DNA of 64,000 nt from Mycolicibacterium canariasense. Its GTDB lineage: Bacteria > Actinomycetota > Actinomycetes > Mycobacteriales > Mycobacteriaceae. Of the stretch, positions 1 to 9,700 are shown piece after piece. The position numbers were made by a program, and so were the translations under genes. The stretch lies in assembly GCF_002101555.1 (NCBI RefSeq), contig NZ_LQOL01000054.1, positions 1 to 64,000 of the forward strand, read 5' to 3'. Below the pieces are notes generated by a model, which worked only from the letters and a program-made list of their open reading frames with translations, was not told where the DNA came from and made no database searches. Numbering within the stretch: the stretch's first letter is position 1; the number at the start of each line of letters is the position of its first letter.

Positions 1-1
1 C

Positions 2-409
2 CCGCCGCCCCCGCGCCCGGCACCCGTGCCGCCGCCTCCGCCGGCACCCCCACCATCACCGCTTCCCGCAGCCCTCGTGGCACCCCCACCCGGTGCGTCG
101 GCACCCTGCGTCCTGACCATCGAGCAGATGCGCACCATCGTGGCGTCCGCATATAGCGGAACGATTCTCGGCAAAGCGTTCTACGGCCCGGATTGCGCCT
201 TCCCGCTCGATGCCGGACCACAGCTGAACATCAACCTGCCGGCGCCGGTCGGCCGGCCCCATCCCGCTCCCCCGGCGCCCGCCGCGCCACCGGCCCCGCC
301 GGTCCCCGGACCACCGCTTTCGACGAATCTGGTGACCGATGAGGTGATGGTGGCGGTGCTGACCGGTATCGGCGACTTCGGCTACCACGTCGGAACCGGC
401 CTCACCTGA
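2..409 (+). CDS. C-terminal part of a proline-rich (probably exported) protein, 5' end outside window
   Basis: The frame is open from the first complete codon of the window to the TGA at 407-409, so the gene starts upstream. The visible part has two Pro/Ala-rich stretches (first 25 residues and roughly the middle third) around a short ordered segment with two cysteines (APCVLTIEQM and GPDCAFPL) that could form a disulfide. Such Pro/Ala-rich tails are common in mycobacterial cell-wall or secreted proteins. I do not recognise the family. A GTG at 26 is in frame, but nothing marks it as a start. Function unknown. Confidence 0.6.
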   Translation, partial: PPPPRPAPVPPPPPAPPPSPLPAALVAPPPGASAPCVLTIEQMRTIVASAYSGTILGKAFYGPDCAFPLDAGPQLNINLPAPVGRPHPAPPAPAAPPAPPVPGPPLSTNLVTDEVMVAVLTGIGDFGYHVGTGLT

Positions 410-793
410 CCTCATGCGGGCGCGGTGTCGAGCCTTGCGGCCATCGCTACCGCTTCGCCGATCCGGACGACGATCCTTCCGATCGCAAAGTCCGCGGCGA
501 CCGTCCTCCGCGACAGGCGGTTAGCCGGAACGCGCGCTCGCCCAGCGGCGCGGTGTTATCGTTGCGGTCGACGCTGGCGTCAATATCGAGGGTTCATCTG
601 TGCACTACCTACCGGAATGTGCTGGATCCACCCATGCCGCGCTTGTCCGCTTAGCCGGATGACTCAAAATAGCAGGTAATCGGCTCTCCGACCGCGTGCT
701 GCGGCCGCCCGTGCCGTGCTACGCTCATGTTAGCTGTACGCCGAGGCGCATTCGCCGAGGCAAATCGACGGGGGACGAAGGTAGGGATAGCTG
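410..793. other. Intergenic stretch without recognisable gene
   Basis: No frame here shows convincing coding character. The one short plus-strand frame is Arg/Cys-rich, has no clear ribosome site and does not resemble a known family. A TACGCT hexamer near 720-725 fits the mycobacterial -10 pattern TANNNT and could serve the small ORF that begins at 794. Confidence 0.4.
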
Positions 794-958
794 ATGCGAA
801 GCGGAAGTGCGTCGCCGGCATCGGGTGCCATCGGTGATGGTGGCGCGACGCCCAGCGACGCCACGGTAGCCGTCATCAGCTGTAGCCGTATCGGCATGAC
901 CGCCAATCCGCCCCGGCTCACCCTGGCCGACTGGTTCCGCCCCCGCCGTCGGCGTTGA
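794..958 (+). CDS. Possible small protein, 54 aa (tentative)
   Basis: ATG at 794 follows a purine-rich GGTAGGGATAG that could act as a ribosome site. The frame runs 54 codons and ends with TGA inside the first unit of the 25-bp tandem repeat. The product is Ser/Ala/Gly-rich at first, then has a short hydrophobic patch (ATVAVISC) and an arginine-rich C-terminus (DWFRPRRRR). Third-position GC is high in the second half, as in the neighbouring genes. I recognise no family, and chance open frames are common at this GC content, so this stays a candidate only. Confidence 0.3.
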   Translation: MRSGSASPASGAIGDGGATPSDATVAVISCSRIGMTANPPRLTLADWFRPRRRR

Positions 959-1079
959 ATTGCCGGCTCGGCCGGCGCGTTGAACTGCCGGCTCGGCCGG
1001 CGCATTGAACTGCCGGCTCGGCCGGCGCGTTGAACTGCCGGCTCGGCCGGCGCATTGAATTGCCGGCTCGACCGGCAGG
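955..1079. repeat. Five-unit 25-bp tandem repeat with GCCGGC palindromes
   Basis: Five consecutive units start at 955, 980, 1005, 1030 and 1055. Each begins TTGAA(T/C)TGCCGGCTCG and ends with (G/A)CCGGC plus three bases. Units alternate slightly (GCGCG or GCGCA at the end) and the last has ACCGGCAGG. In the first four units GCCGGC, TCG, GCCGGC gives a 6-bp stem with a 3-base loop; the same hexamers can also pair between units. The period is not a multiple of 3. The array lies just downstream of the minus-strand DUF3618 gene. Confidence 0.9.
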
Positions 1080-1089
1080 CCGATAAGGC

Positions 1090-1311
1090 TCAGCGGCGCC
1101 GCACCCGGCGAATCACCAGCACCAGCACCACGGTGCCGACCACCGATCCCACCACGGCGGGCTTCTTCACGAATGCCAGCACGCGGGCTTTCGCATCATC
1201 GGCCAGGCGCTGCGGGTTGGCCCGCTCGGCCAGCAGATCGACCGTCGACGCAAGCTGATCGCGCGCCTGGTCGATATCGCGCTTGATGCTGTCTGGATCC
1301 CGGTCGGCCAC
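1090..1311 (-). CDS. DUF3618 small membrane protein (Rv2520c-like)
   Basis: A 73-residue protein. It opens with a charged, helical DUF3618 segment (about residues 1-48, RDPDSIKRDIDQARDQLAST) and ends with one membrane helix (about 52-68) and an Arg-rich tail (IRRVRRR), as expected for a single-pass inner-membrane protein with the N-terminal domain in the cytoplasm. DUF3618 has no defined biochemical role. In M. tuberculosis, as I remember it, Rv2520c sits in the same place next to bcp (Rv2521), so position and length both support the call. It is divergent from bcp. Confidence 0.85.
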   Translation of the reverse strand: MADRDPDSIKRDIDQARDQLASTVDLLAERANPQRLADDAKARVLAFVKKPAVVGSVVGTVVLVLVIRRVRRR

Positions 1312-1417
1312 TGTGCCCCTCCATGTGCGCCTTCATCTCACAACCATTGCCGACTTACCCTAGAGCAGCCGCAGCCCACCGCGCTGCACCGGTCGATCAG
1401 AAAGACGTGTAACAGGT

Positions 1418-1891
1418 ATGCCCCAGACCCCGCGCCTCGCCGTCGGCGACAAAGCCCCCGCATTCAGCCTCCCCGATGCCGATGGCAAGACGGTGAAGCT
1501 CTCCGACTTCAAGGGCCGCAAGGTCATCGTGTACTTCTACCCGGCCGCGTCCACGCCGGGCTGCACCAAGCAGGCTTGCGATTTCCGGGACAGCCTCGCC
1601 GAACTCAACGAAGGGGGCCTGGACGTCGTCGGCATCTCCCCCGACAAGCCGGAGAAGCTGGCCAAGTTCCGCGACAACGAGGGACTGACCTTCCCGCTGC
1701 TGTCCGACCCCGAACGCAAGGTGCTCACCGCCTACGGCGCCTACGGCGAGAAGACGATGTACGGCAAGACGGTGCAGGGCGTCATCCGGTCCACGTTCGT
1801 CGTCGACGAGAAGGGCAATATCGAGGTGGCCCAGTACAACGTCAAGGCCACCGGCCACGTCGCCAAGCTGCGCCGCGACATCTCGGTGTAG
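1418..1891 (+). CDS. bcp: Thioredoxin-dependent thiol peroxidase (Bcp/PrxQ peroxiredoxin)
   Basis: A 157-residue AhpC/TSA-fold peroxiredoxin that reduces H2O2 and organic hydroperoxides in the cytoplasm using thioredoxin. The active-site segment YPAASTPGCTKQACDF places the peroxidatic cysteine at 49 and a second cysteine at 54, the spacing of the PrxQ/Bcp class, which makes an intramolecular disulfide. The length is normal for the family. ATG at 1418 gives the usual N-terminus just before GDKAPAFSLPDADG. The gene is alone on the plus strand and convergent with the M20 peptidase; the order matches Rv2521. Confidence 0.95.
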   Translation: MPQTPRLAVGDKAPAFSLPDADGKTVKLSDFKGRKVIVYFYPAASTPGCTKQACDFRDSLAELNEGGLDVVGISPDKPEKLAKFRDNEGLTFPLLSDPERKVLTAYGAYGEKTMYGKTVQGVIRSTFVVDEKGNIEVAQYNVKATGHVAKLRRDISV

Positions 1892-1943
1892 CCCCTCTGG
1901 TCATCACAGCGCGAATGCGGCGACCAGAACGTCGGAAACGCGC

Positions 1944-3275
1944 TTAAGGCGTACCCAGCGCGCCGAGCAACAGCGCCTCGGCCGTTGCCGCCCGTGCCAG
2001 CACGCCCAGGTGCAGGCTCTCGTTGATGCTGTGCGCTTGCGTGCCGGGATCTTCCACACCGGTCACCAGGATCTTGGCGTCCGGGAACGCGGTGGCGAAC
2101 TCGGCGATGAACGGGATGGACCCACCCATGCCCATGTCGACAGGTTCCCGGCCCCACGCCGTCGTGAATGCCGCACGGGCCGCGTCGTACACCGGGCCGG
2201 TGGCATCGATGGCGTACGGCTGGCCGACGTCACCCGGCGTGACGGTGACCTTGGCGCCCCACGGTGCGTGCTCCTCGAGGTGCCGGGTGAGCGCCTGCAG
2301 GTGCGCTCGCGCATCGCCGCCGGGCGCCACTCGCATGCTGACCTTGGCCCGCGCCCGCGGGATCAGGGTGTTGGACGCCTTGGCGATGGGAGTGGTGTCG
2401 ATCCCGATGACGGTGATCGCAGGTTTGGCCCAAAGTCGTTGCACCACAGCACCGGAGCCGATCTGCGATACCCCGTCTAGTACACCGGACTCGGCGCGCA
2501 CCCGCGCATCGGAGAACTCGACCTCGGCGGCGGTGGCCTCGTGCAGGCCGGCGACGGCCACGTTCCCGTCGTCGTCGTGCAGGCTGGCCAACAGCCGCAC
2601 CAGCACCGACAGCGCGTCGGGCACCACCCCACCCCACAACCCCGAGTGCAAGCCATGGTCCAGCGTGGCCACCTCGACCACACAGTCGGCCAGGCCACGC
2701 AGCGACACCGTCAGCGCCGGGATGTCGGTGCTCCAGTTGTCCGAGTCGGCGATGATGATGACGTCGGCGGCCAGCAGGTCACGATGCGCGTCCAGCAGCG
2801 CGCCCAGTGACGGCGAGCCGGACTCCTCCTCGCCCTCGACGAACACCGTGACGCCGACCGGCGGGTTGCCGTCGTGCGCCCGGAACGCCGCCAGATGCGT
2901 TGCGATCCCGGCCTTGTCGTCGGCCGTGCCACGCCCGTAGAGCCGGCCGTCGCGTTCGGTGGGTTCGAACGGCGCAGAACTCCACTGGGCGGCGTCGCCT
3001 TCGGGCTGCACATCGTGGTGGGCGTACAACAACACCGTGGGCGCACCCTCGGGTGCGGGATGGCGGGCGATCACCGCGGGCGCTCCGCCGGCCTCCACAA
3101 TCCGGACATCGCCGAAACCGGCCTCCGACAACAGTTTTGCCGTCAGCTCGGCACTGCGGTGCACCTGGTCGCGGCGGGCCGGGTCGGCCCACACCGATTC
3201 GATGCGCACCAGTTCTTCCAGATCGCTGCGAACCGAGGGCAACAGTTCACGCACACGCGCGACGAGATCAGTCAT
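1944..3275 (-). CDS. M20-family metallopeptidase / dipeptidase (Rv2522c-like)
   Basis: A 443-residue M20 zinc peptidase, probably cytoplasmic since no signal peptide is seen. The metal-site motifs are in order: AHHDVQP (His86, Asp88), GRGTADDKAG (bridging Asp at 119-120) and EGEEESGSP (catalytic and metal-binding Glu at 149-150). The dimerisation (lid) part contains HSGLWGG, and GMGGSIPFI lies near the C-terminus. It resembles the CNDP/PepV-like dipeptidases, so a dipeptide or acylated amino acid is the likely substrate, but the true substrate is not known. It is downstream of acpS, separated by a strong hairpin, and keeps the Rv2522c position. Confidence 0.9.
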   Translation of the reverse strand: MTDLVARVRELLPSVRSDLEELVRIESVWADPARRDQVHRSAELTAKLLSEAGFGDVRIVEAGGAPAVIARHPAPEGAPTVLLYAHHDVQPEGDAAQWSSAPFEPTERDGRLYGRGTADDKAGIATHLAAFRAHDGNPPVGVTVFVEGEEESGSPSLGALLDAHRDLLAADVIIIADSDNWSTDIPALTVSLRGLADCVVEVATLDHGLHSGLWGGVVPDALSVLVRLLASLHDDDGNVAVAGLHEATAAEVEFSDARVRAESGVLDGVSQIGSGAVVQRLWAKPAITVIGIDTTPIAKASNTLIPRARAKVSMRVAPGGDARAHLQALTRHLEEHAPWGAKVTVTPGDVGQPYAIDATGPVYDAARAAFTTAWGREPVDMGMGGSIPFIAEFATAFPDAKILVTGVEDPGTQAHSINESLHLGVLARAATAEALLLGALGTP

Positions 3276-3327
3276 GACGACGAGCCTATCGCCACGACCG
3301 ATCCTGCGAGCGCCCCCGAAATGCCAA

Positions 3328-3367
3328 CCGCGAGCGGCGTGTCCTGTGCAGACACGGCCGCTCGCGG
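3328..3367 (-). terminator. Strong hairpin after acpS, likely terminator of fas-acpS
   Basis: The 16-base arm at 3328-3343 pairs with the 17-base arm at 3351-3367, with one bulged C and a 7-base loop. On the minus strand it begins 7 bases after the acpS stop codon. There is no run of T after the stem, as is usual for mycobacterial hairpin terminators. It separates fas-acpS from the M20 peptidase gene. Confidence 0.75.
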
Positions 3368-3374
3368 AAGGGAA

Positions 3375-3764
3375 TCAGGCCTCCAACACCGCGACCGCCG
3401 CGGCGGTGTCGGCCTCGTGGGTGAGCGACAGGTGGATGGTCACATCCTTGAGATGCTCGGCGATGGCACCGGTCAGCCGGACCTTCGGCCGACCCCACAT
3501 ATCGGTGATCACCTCGATATCGCGGTGAATACCCTCCGGCAGCATCGGCCGCTTGGAGAACCGTGATCCCGACCAGGCCTTGATCACGGCTTCCTTGGCC
3601 GCCCACCGCGCCGCGAGGTGGCGCGCCGCCGACGAACTCTTGTCCGCGGCGTCGCGCCGTTCCCCCGGCGTGAAGGTTTCGGCGAACACGGTGCCCGGCT
3701 GGTCGACCTGCTCCGCAAAATCCGGAATGGAAACCAGGTCGATGCCTACCCCAACGATGCCCAT
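3375..3764 (-). CDS. acpS: Holo-[acyl-carrier-protein] synthase AcpS
   Basis: Transfers the 4'-phosphopantetheine arm of CoA to the ACP serine; in mycobacteria AcpS activates FAS-I. Family motifs are plain: VGIDLVSIPDF at the N-terminus (Mg-binding Asp), RWAAKEAVIKAW (metal-binding Glu) and SLTHEADTAAAVAVLEA at the end. Starting at ATG 3764 gives MGIVGVGIDLV and 129 residues, the length and N-terminus of the M. tuberculosis protein. A longer form from ATG 3797 would add 11 residues (MSESESDSVPG) and overlaps the fas stop codon as ATGA; both starts are possible. Same transcript as fas, which is its substrate. Confidence 0.95.
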   Translation of the reverse strand: MGIVGVGIDLVSIPDFAEQVDQPGTVFAETFTPGERRDAADKSSSAARHLAARWAAKEAVIKAWSGSRFSKRPMLPEGIHRDIEVITDMWGRPKVRLTGAIAEHLKDVTIHLSLTHEADTAAAVAVLEA

Positions 3765-3793
3765 ACCCGGCACGCTATCCGACTCGCTTTCGC

Positions 3794-6700
3794 TCATTTC
3801 GAGTAGTGGCCGTCCACGCCGAGGCGAGCCGTCGGATCCAGCAGCATCGCCGCTTCCTGAGGCTTCTCGGCGGTGTCGCCACCGAACCGGCGGTCGGCCG
3901 GCTTCTCGTACAGCGCGGGACCACCGGCGATCGCCGAGGCCAGCTTGCGCTGACCGGCCAGCACCCGGGCGTTGGCCCGCGCCTGGTAGTCGGCGCGCTG
4001 ATCGGCGGGCAGGGCCGCGATCAGTGCCTGCGGATGCACCAGCGCCACCAGACCGGACACGTGCCCGAACCCGAGGCTGGTCACCAGACCGGCCTTGAGC
4101 GGGAACTTGTCGCCGAAGTGCAGCGGCTCGCGCAGCCAGACGAAGTGCTGGGCGTGGTCCAGTTCGTCGTCGACGCAGTCCAGGCTGCGGTTCGGCGGAA
4201 TGACGCCGTCACGCAGGATCTGGCACAGCCCCATCATCTGGAAGGCCGCCGCACCACCCTTGCTGTGCCCGGTCAGGCTCTTCTGGCTGACCACGAACAG
4301 CGGCGCACCCTTGGAACGGCCCATCGAGGCGGCGAGCCGCTCGTGCAACTCGGTCTCGTTGGGATCGTTGGCCAGCGTGGAGGTGTCGTGCTTGGACACC
4401 ACCGCGATGTCGTCGGGTCCGACGCCGAGCTTGCCCAGCTCGCGGGCCAGCCGCGACTCGCGCCCGCCCCGGCCGGCGCTGAGCGCACCCAAACCTGGGG
4501 CCGGGATCGAGGTGTGCACACCGTCACCGAACGACGACGCGTAGGCGACGACGGCCAGCACCGGCAGACCCATCTGGACCGCGAGATCACCGCGGGTCAG
4601 CAGAATCGTTCCGCCGCCCTGTGATTCGACGAAGCCCAGCCGTCGACGGTCGTTGGCCCGGGAGAACTTCGCATCGCTGATGCCCTTGGCCCGCATCATC
4701 TCGGTGTCCGCGGTGGCCGACATGTCGCCGAAGCCGATGATGGCCTCCAGCGTCAGGTCGTCATAACCGCCGGCGACCACGAAGTCGGCCTTGCCGAGCT
4801 TGATCTTGTCGACGCCCTCTTCGACCGACACCGCGGCCGTCGCGCAGGCGGCGACCGGGTGGATCATCGAGCCGTAGCTACCGATGTAGCTCTGCACGAC
4901 GTGCCCGGCGAAGACGTTCGGCAGCACCTCCTGCAGGATGTCGTTCGGCTTGCTCCTGCCGAGCAGGTTGCCGTGGTACATCGTCTGCATCGAGGTCATG
5001 CCGCCCATGCCGGTGCCCTGCGTGCTGGCCACCTGGCTGGGATGCACCCAGCGCATCAGCTCGGCCGGGCTGAAGCCGGCCGACAGGAACGCATCGACGG
5101 TGGTCACCAGGTTCCACAGCGCCAACCGGTCGATCGAGCTGGCCATGTCCGGCGAGACGCCGTAGACCTGCGGATCGAATCCGGTCGGGATCTGCGCGCC
5201 GACGGTCCGGGACAGCTTCACCTTGCGCGGCACCCGGATCTCGGTGCCGGCCTTGCGGGTGACCTGCCAGTCGGAGCTGTCGGCCACCGGGGCGATGACG
5301 GTGTGCTCGGGGTCGAACTCGACGAACGCCCGGGCGTCGGCCTCCGACGACACCACGAAGGTGAAGTCCTTGTCCAGGAACACCGAAACCAGCAGCGGCG
5401 AAGCGTGATCGGGGTCGATCGCGCCGTCGTCCACCCACTCGCGGATGCCGACCCGCTCCACCACGGCGTCGTGGTAGCGCTCGACGAGTTCGCCCTCGTC
5501 GACCAGGTCACCGCTGGCGGTGTCGTACCAACCCGGCTTCGGGTCGTCCTCCCACTTCACCAGGCCGGTGGTCCAGGCCAGCTCCAGCACGCCCGCGGCG
5601 GACAGCTGCCCGGAGACCTCCATCTCGAAACGGGTGCGCGAGGAACCGTAGGGCCCGAGTTCGGCGCCACCGACGATGACCACCATGTCGGCCGGTTCGA
5701 TGTCGAGGTCGGCCCACTCCGGCGGCGGGGCCGCCTGGTAACCACGCGGCGGCGACGGCAGCGCGGCGATGGTGCCGGATGCGTCCTCGTCGGCGTGGTC
5801 CTCGGCGGACTCGGAGAGCATCTCCTCGCGGGCCTTGGCGGCCAGCTCGGCCATGTCCAGCTGGACATCGCCCAGCCCGCCGGTCAGGTCGACCTTGATC
5901 GGCTCACGCGCCGCGGCCACCTTGGACTCGATATCGCACAGTGCCAGCAGCATCGACGCCATCTCGGCGGTGGTGTAGGTGGTGACACCGGCTTCCTCGA
6001 CGGCCCCGACGATGGCGTCGTTGTGGCCCATCAGGCCGGTGCCCTTGGTCCACCCGATCAGCGCGTGCGCCAGCGAAACCCGTTGCGACCACGATGATTC
6101 GGCCTTCCAGCGGGCGACGACGGCGTCGAGCGCCGACTTCGACTCGCCGTAGGCGCCGTCACCGCCGAACATGCCGCGGTTGGGCGAGCCCGGCAGCACG
6201 ACGTGCAGCCGCGAGGCGATGTCGCGCTCCGCACCCAGGTGCGAAAGCCCACCGATGAGCCGCTGCACGGCCCACAGCAGCACCTTCATCTCCATCTCGG
6301 AGCGGGCACCGGCCTCGGACAGGTCCCCGGCCACGCGCGGCGCGGCGAACGGGAACAGCAGCGTCGGGGTCTGCGCGTCCTTGAGGTGGATCGCCTTGGG
6401 GCCGAGGTTCTCGGTCTGCTCGTTACCGACCCACTCGACGAGGGCGTCGATATCGCTGTAGGAGGCCATGTTCGCCGGGACGACCCACAACGTGGCGCCG
6501 AAGCGGGCATGGTCGCGGTACAGCGTGCGGTAGAACGCCAGCCGGTCGTCGTCGAGCTTGGACGTCGTCGCCACGACGGTCGACCCGCCTTCGAGCAGCT
6601 GCGCGACCACCGAGGCGGCGATGGAGCCCTTCGAGGCACCCGTCACCACGGCGACTTCGTTGGCGTAGCAGCCCTTCTCGGGGTTCTCGGCGCCGGCGGC

Positions 6701-9700
6701 GGCGCGGCCGTACAGCGCGGCGTGGATGTTGCGCCCGGCCGCCAGGGCCTTGCCCTGCCACCAGGTGGCCTGCGTGCCCACCACGTTGCCCGCACCCTCG
6801 AAGCGCTGCGACAGCCGCTCCCAGTCCGCGTCGATCTCGCTCTCGTCGAGCAGCCACAGCTTGGCCAGATCCTCACGGGCACTGGCCCACCGGTCGTCGA
6901 AGACCACGGCCTTGCGGGCGTCGAACACCGGCGCCACCAGACGCGGCCAATCCGAACCGAGTTCGGCGGTCACCAGGTCGATCAGCTCGGAATCGCTGAC
7001 CGTCTCCTGGGCGACAGGGCTGTTCAGGCCCAGCTCGGAGAGCACCAGCCGGGCGGCCGAGGCCAGCACACCGTTGGGTCCGGTGACCTGCTCGGCGAAC
7101 TCGGTCAGCGCGGCGGAGTCCACCACACCGCCGCCGGCGGCACCGGAGGACGGCATCGACACCGAAATGCCCTTGCGCGCACCGACTGCCGAGACCGCGG
7201 CGTCGATCACCCTGTCCACCGAGGCGGCATCGGACAACGCACCGTCGTGCAGGCCGCCCAGGCTGCCACCGCGGACACTGGAGCCCTCACGGGTGCCCAG
7301 CGCCACCTCGGCGGTGACGTGCTTGGCCCAGCCCGGCCCCAGCTCCCAGGTCTTGGTGACCCGCTCGGTGATGTAGGCCGGGCGCTTGCCCGACGGGCCG
7401 AACACCGTGCGCAGCTGATCGTTGATGGCATCCGAGAGCACCGGGCCGAACGGCTTGTAGGTGCGGGCCAGCTTGGTCACCTGAGACTTCAGACCGGACA
7501 GGTCCGCTTCGGCGGCGCCGTCGATGGCACCCAGGTTCAGCTCGGAACCGAGGTCCACCAGCAGCTGGTTACGCCGTGAGGAGGCACCGTCGGTGATCGA
7601 CTCGATGGAGTCCAGCGGCTCGATCTGGTCTACCCGCATCTTGGCCGACAACGCGATCAGCGACAGCGTCGCGTCCGCGGCGTCATAGGAGATGTCCTCT
7701 GGGCGGGGCCCACCCGACGGCGCGGCGGCCGGCGCCGGAGCGGCGGGGGCGGCAGCGGCCGGAGCGGCTTCGGCCGACGGCGCGGCGGGAGCCTCTTCCA
7801 CCTCGGGCTCGGGCTCCGGGTCGGTGTCCGTCGCGAACAGCACCGCGGCGTCGCGCTCGGCGTTGAGCACCTCGGTGGTGTTGTGCGAGTACTCCGGCAG
7901 CTTCAGCGTGTTGGTGGCCAGGCCGGCGACCGTCGGCGCGGTCTTCACGCCGATCTCGACGAACCGCTCGACGCCGAGGCCTCCCGCTGCTTCTTCGATG
8001 AACAGCAGGTCCTGGGTCTCGATCCAGCGCACCGGACTGGCGAACTGCCAGGCCAGCAACTCGATGACGATCTTGCGGCACAGTTCCTCGGGCCGCTCGT
8101 TGCGCCAGGTGTCGTAATCGGCGAGCACCTCGTCGAGCGGTTCGGCGGGCACCAGATCGCGGATCTCCTGGATGAAGTCGCGGTCCAGGGTGAACGGCCG
8201 GGGCACCAGGTTGGGGATGTAGCGGCCGACGATCACCGCGGGGTCCTGTCCCTCGGGCATGACCCGCTCCAGCGCACGGCGGAAGTCGGCGACACCGACC
8301 CGCAGCACCTCGGAGTGGAACGGTACGTCGATACCGGGCACCAGGATGAACGAGCGCTTGCCGCCGCTGATCTCGCGGCGCCGCTCGATCTCCTCCTCCA
8401 GCGCCTCCAGGCCGCGCACGGTACCGGCGATCGCGTACTGCGAACCGCGCAGGTTGAAGTTCACGATCTGCAGGAATTCACCTGTGCGCTCGGCGATTTC
8501 GGCGACGAAGTCGGTGACGTCGTCATCGTCGAGGTCGATCTGCGAGGGCCGGATGGCCGCCAGCCGGTAGTTGGACCGGCCCTTCTCGTCGCGCGGCACG
8601 ATGTCGTGCATCTTGCTGCCGCGGTGGAATACCACCTCCAGCAGCGCCTCCAGCTTGTAGACACCGGAAACGCAGGCCAGCGCGGTGTATTCACCGACGG
8701 AATGGCCGCAGGCGATGGCACCCTCGACGAAGGCACCCTGCTCCCGCATCTCGGCCACCTGGGCCGCGGCCACCGTGGCCATGGCGACTTGGGTGAACTG
8801 CGTCAGGTACAGCACGCCCTCGGGGTGGTGGTAGTGCACACCGGAGGCGATCAGGCTGGTCGGGTTGTCCCGCACCACGTGCAGAACCGAGAAGCCCAGG
8901 GTGTCGCGGGTGAACTTGTCCGCGGAATCCCAGATCTTGCGGGCGGCCTTGGACCGGGCCCGCACCTCCATGCCCATGCCCTTGTGCTGGATGCCCTGAC
9001 CGGGGAAGGCATACACCGTCTTCGGTGCGGCCAGCTGCGCGGTCGCCGACATCACCAGATCGCCACCGACCTTCGCGGTGACCTCGATGATCTCGGCACC
9101 ACGGTCGATGCCGACGCGGTCGACCCGGAAGTCGATCTCGTCACCGGGCAGCACCATGCCCAGGAAGCGCGAGGTCCAGCCGACCAGCCGGGCCGGCGGG
9201 GTGGCCCGGCCGTCGGTGGCGGTGACCACGTGCTGCGCGGCGGCCGAGAGCCACATGCCGTGCACGATCGGGCCTTTCAGCCCGGCCAGCAGGGCGGCCG
9301 CCCGGTCGGTGTGGATCGGGTTGTGGTCACCGGAGACCACCGCGAAAGCGCTCATGTCGGTCGGCGCGGTGACGGTGACATCGCGCCGACGACGACGCGG
9401 GGTGTCGGTGGCGTTGTCGGTGATCGCACCGCCGGCGCGCGGCGGGTCTGCCAGCTCGGCCGAACCGTTGCGCCCGCGGATGGCGAACCGCTCCTCGAGC
9501 GTGGCCAGCACGGTGCCGTCGGCATCGGCGATGGTGACCGTTACCGGCACGACGCGGCCGTACTCGGTGTCGCTGGCCGGCGAAGCCGTTGCGGTGACGG
9601 TCAATTCGGCCGCCGTCTTGGGCATCGGGGCCAGCAGGTGCGCGGCATGGTCCAGGTGCACCAGGCTGAGCAGCCCCTCGACGACGGGGAATCCGTCGGC

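Noticed and set aside
425..679. An 84-codon plus-strand frame
   Set aside because: No ribosome site, Arg/Cys-rich composition and no recognisable family.
955..1079. CRISPR array
   Set aside because: Units are contiguous without variable spacers and no cas genes are present; it is a simple tandem repeat.
4859..6203. Long plus-strand frame antisense to the fas ketosynthase region
   Set aside because: Same mirror effect; low-complexity His/Arg/Gly composition and no ribosome site or family.
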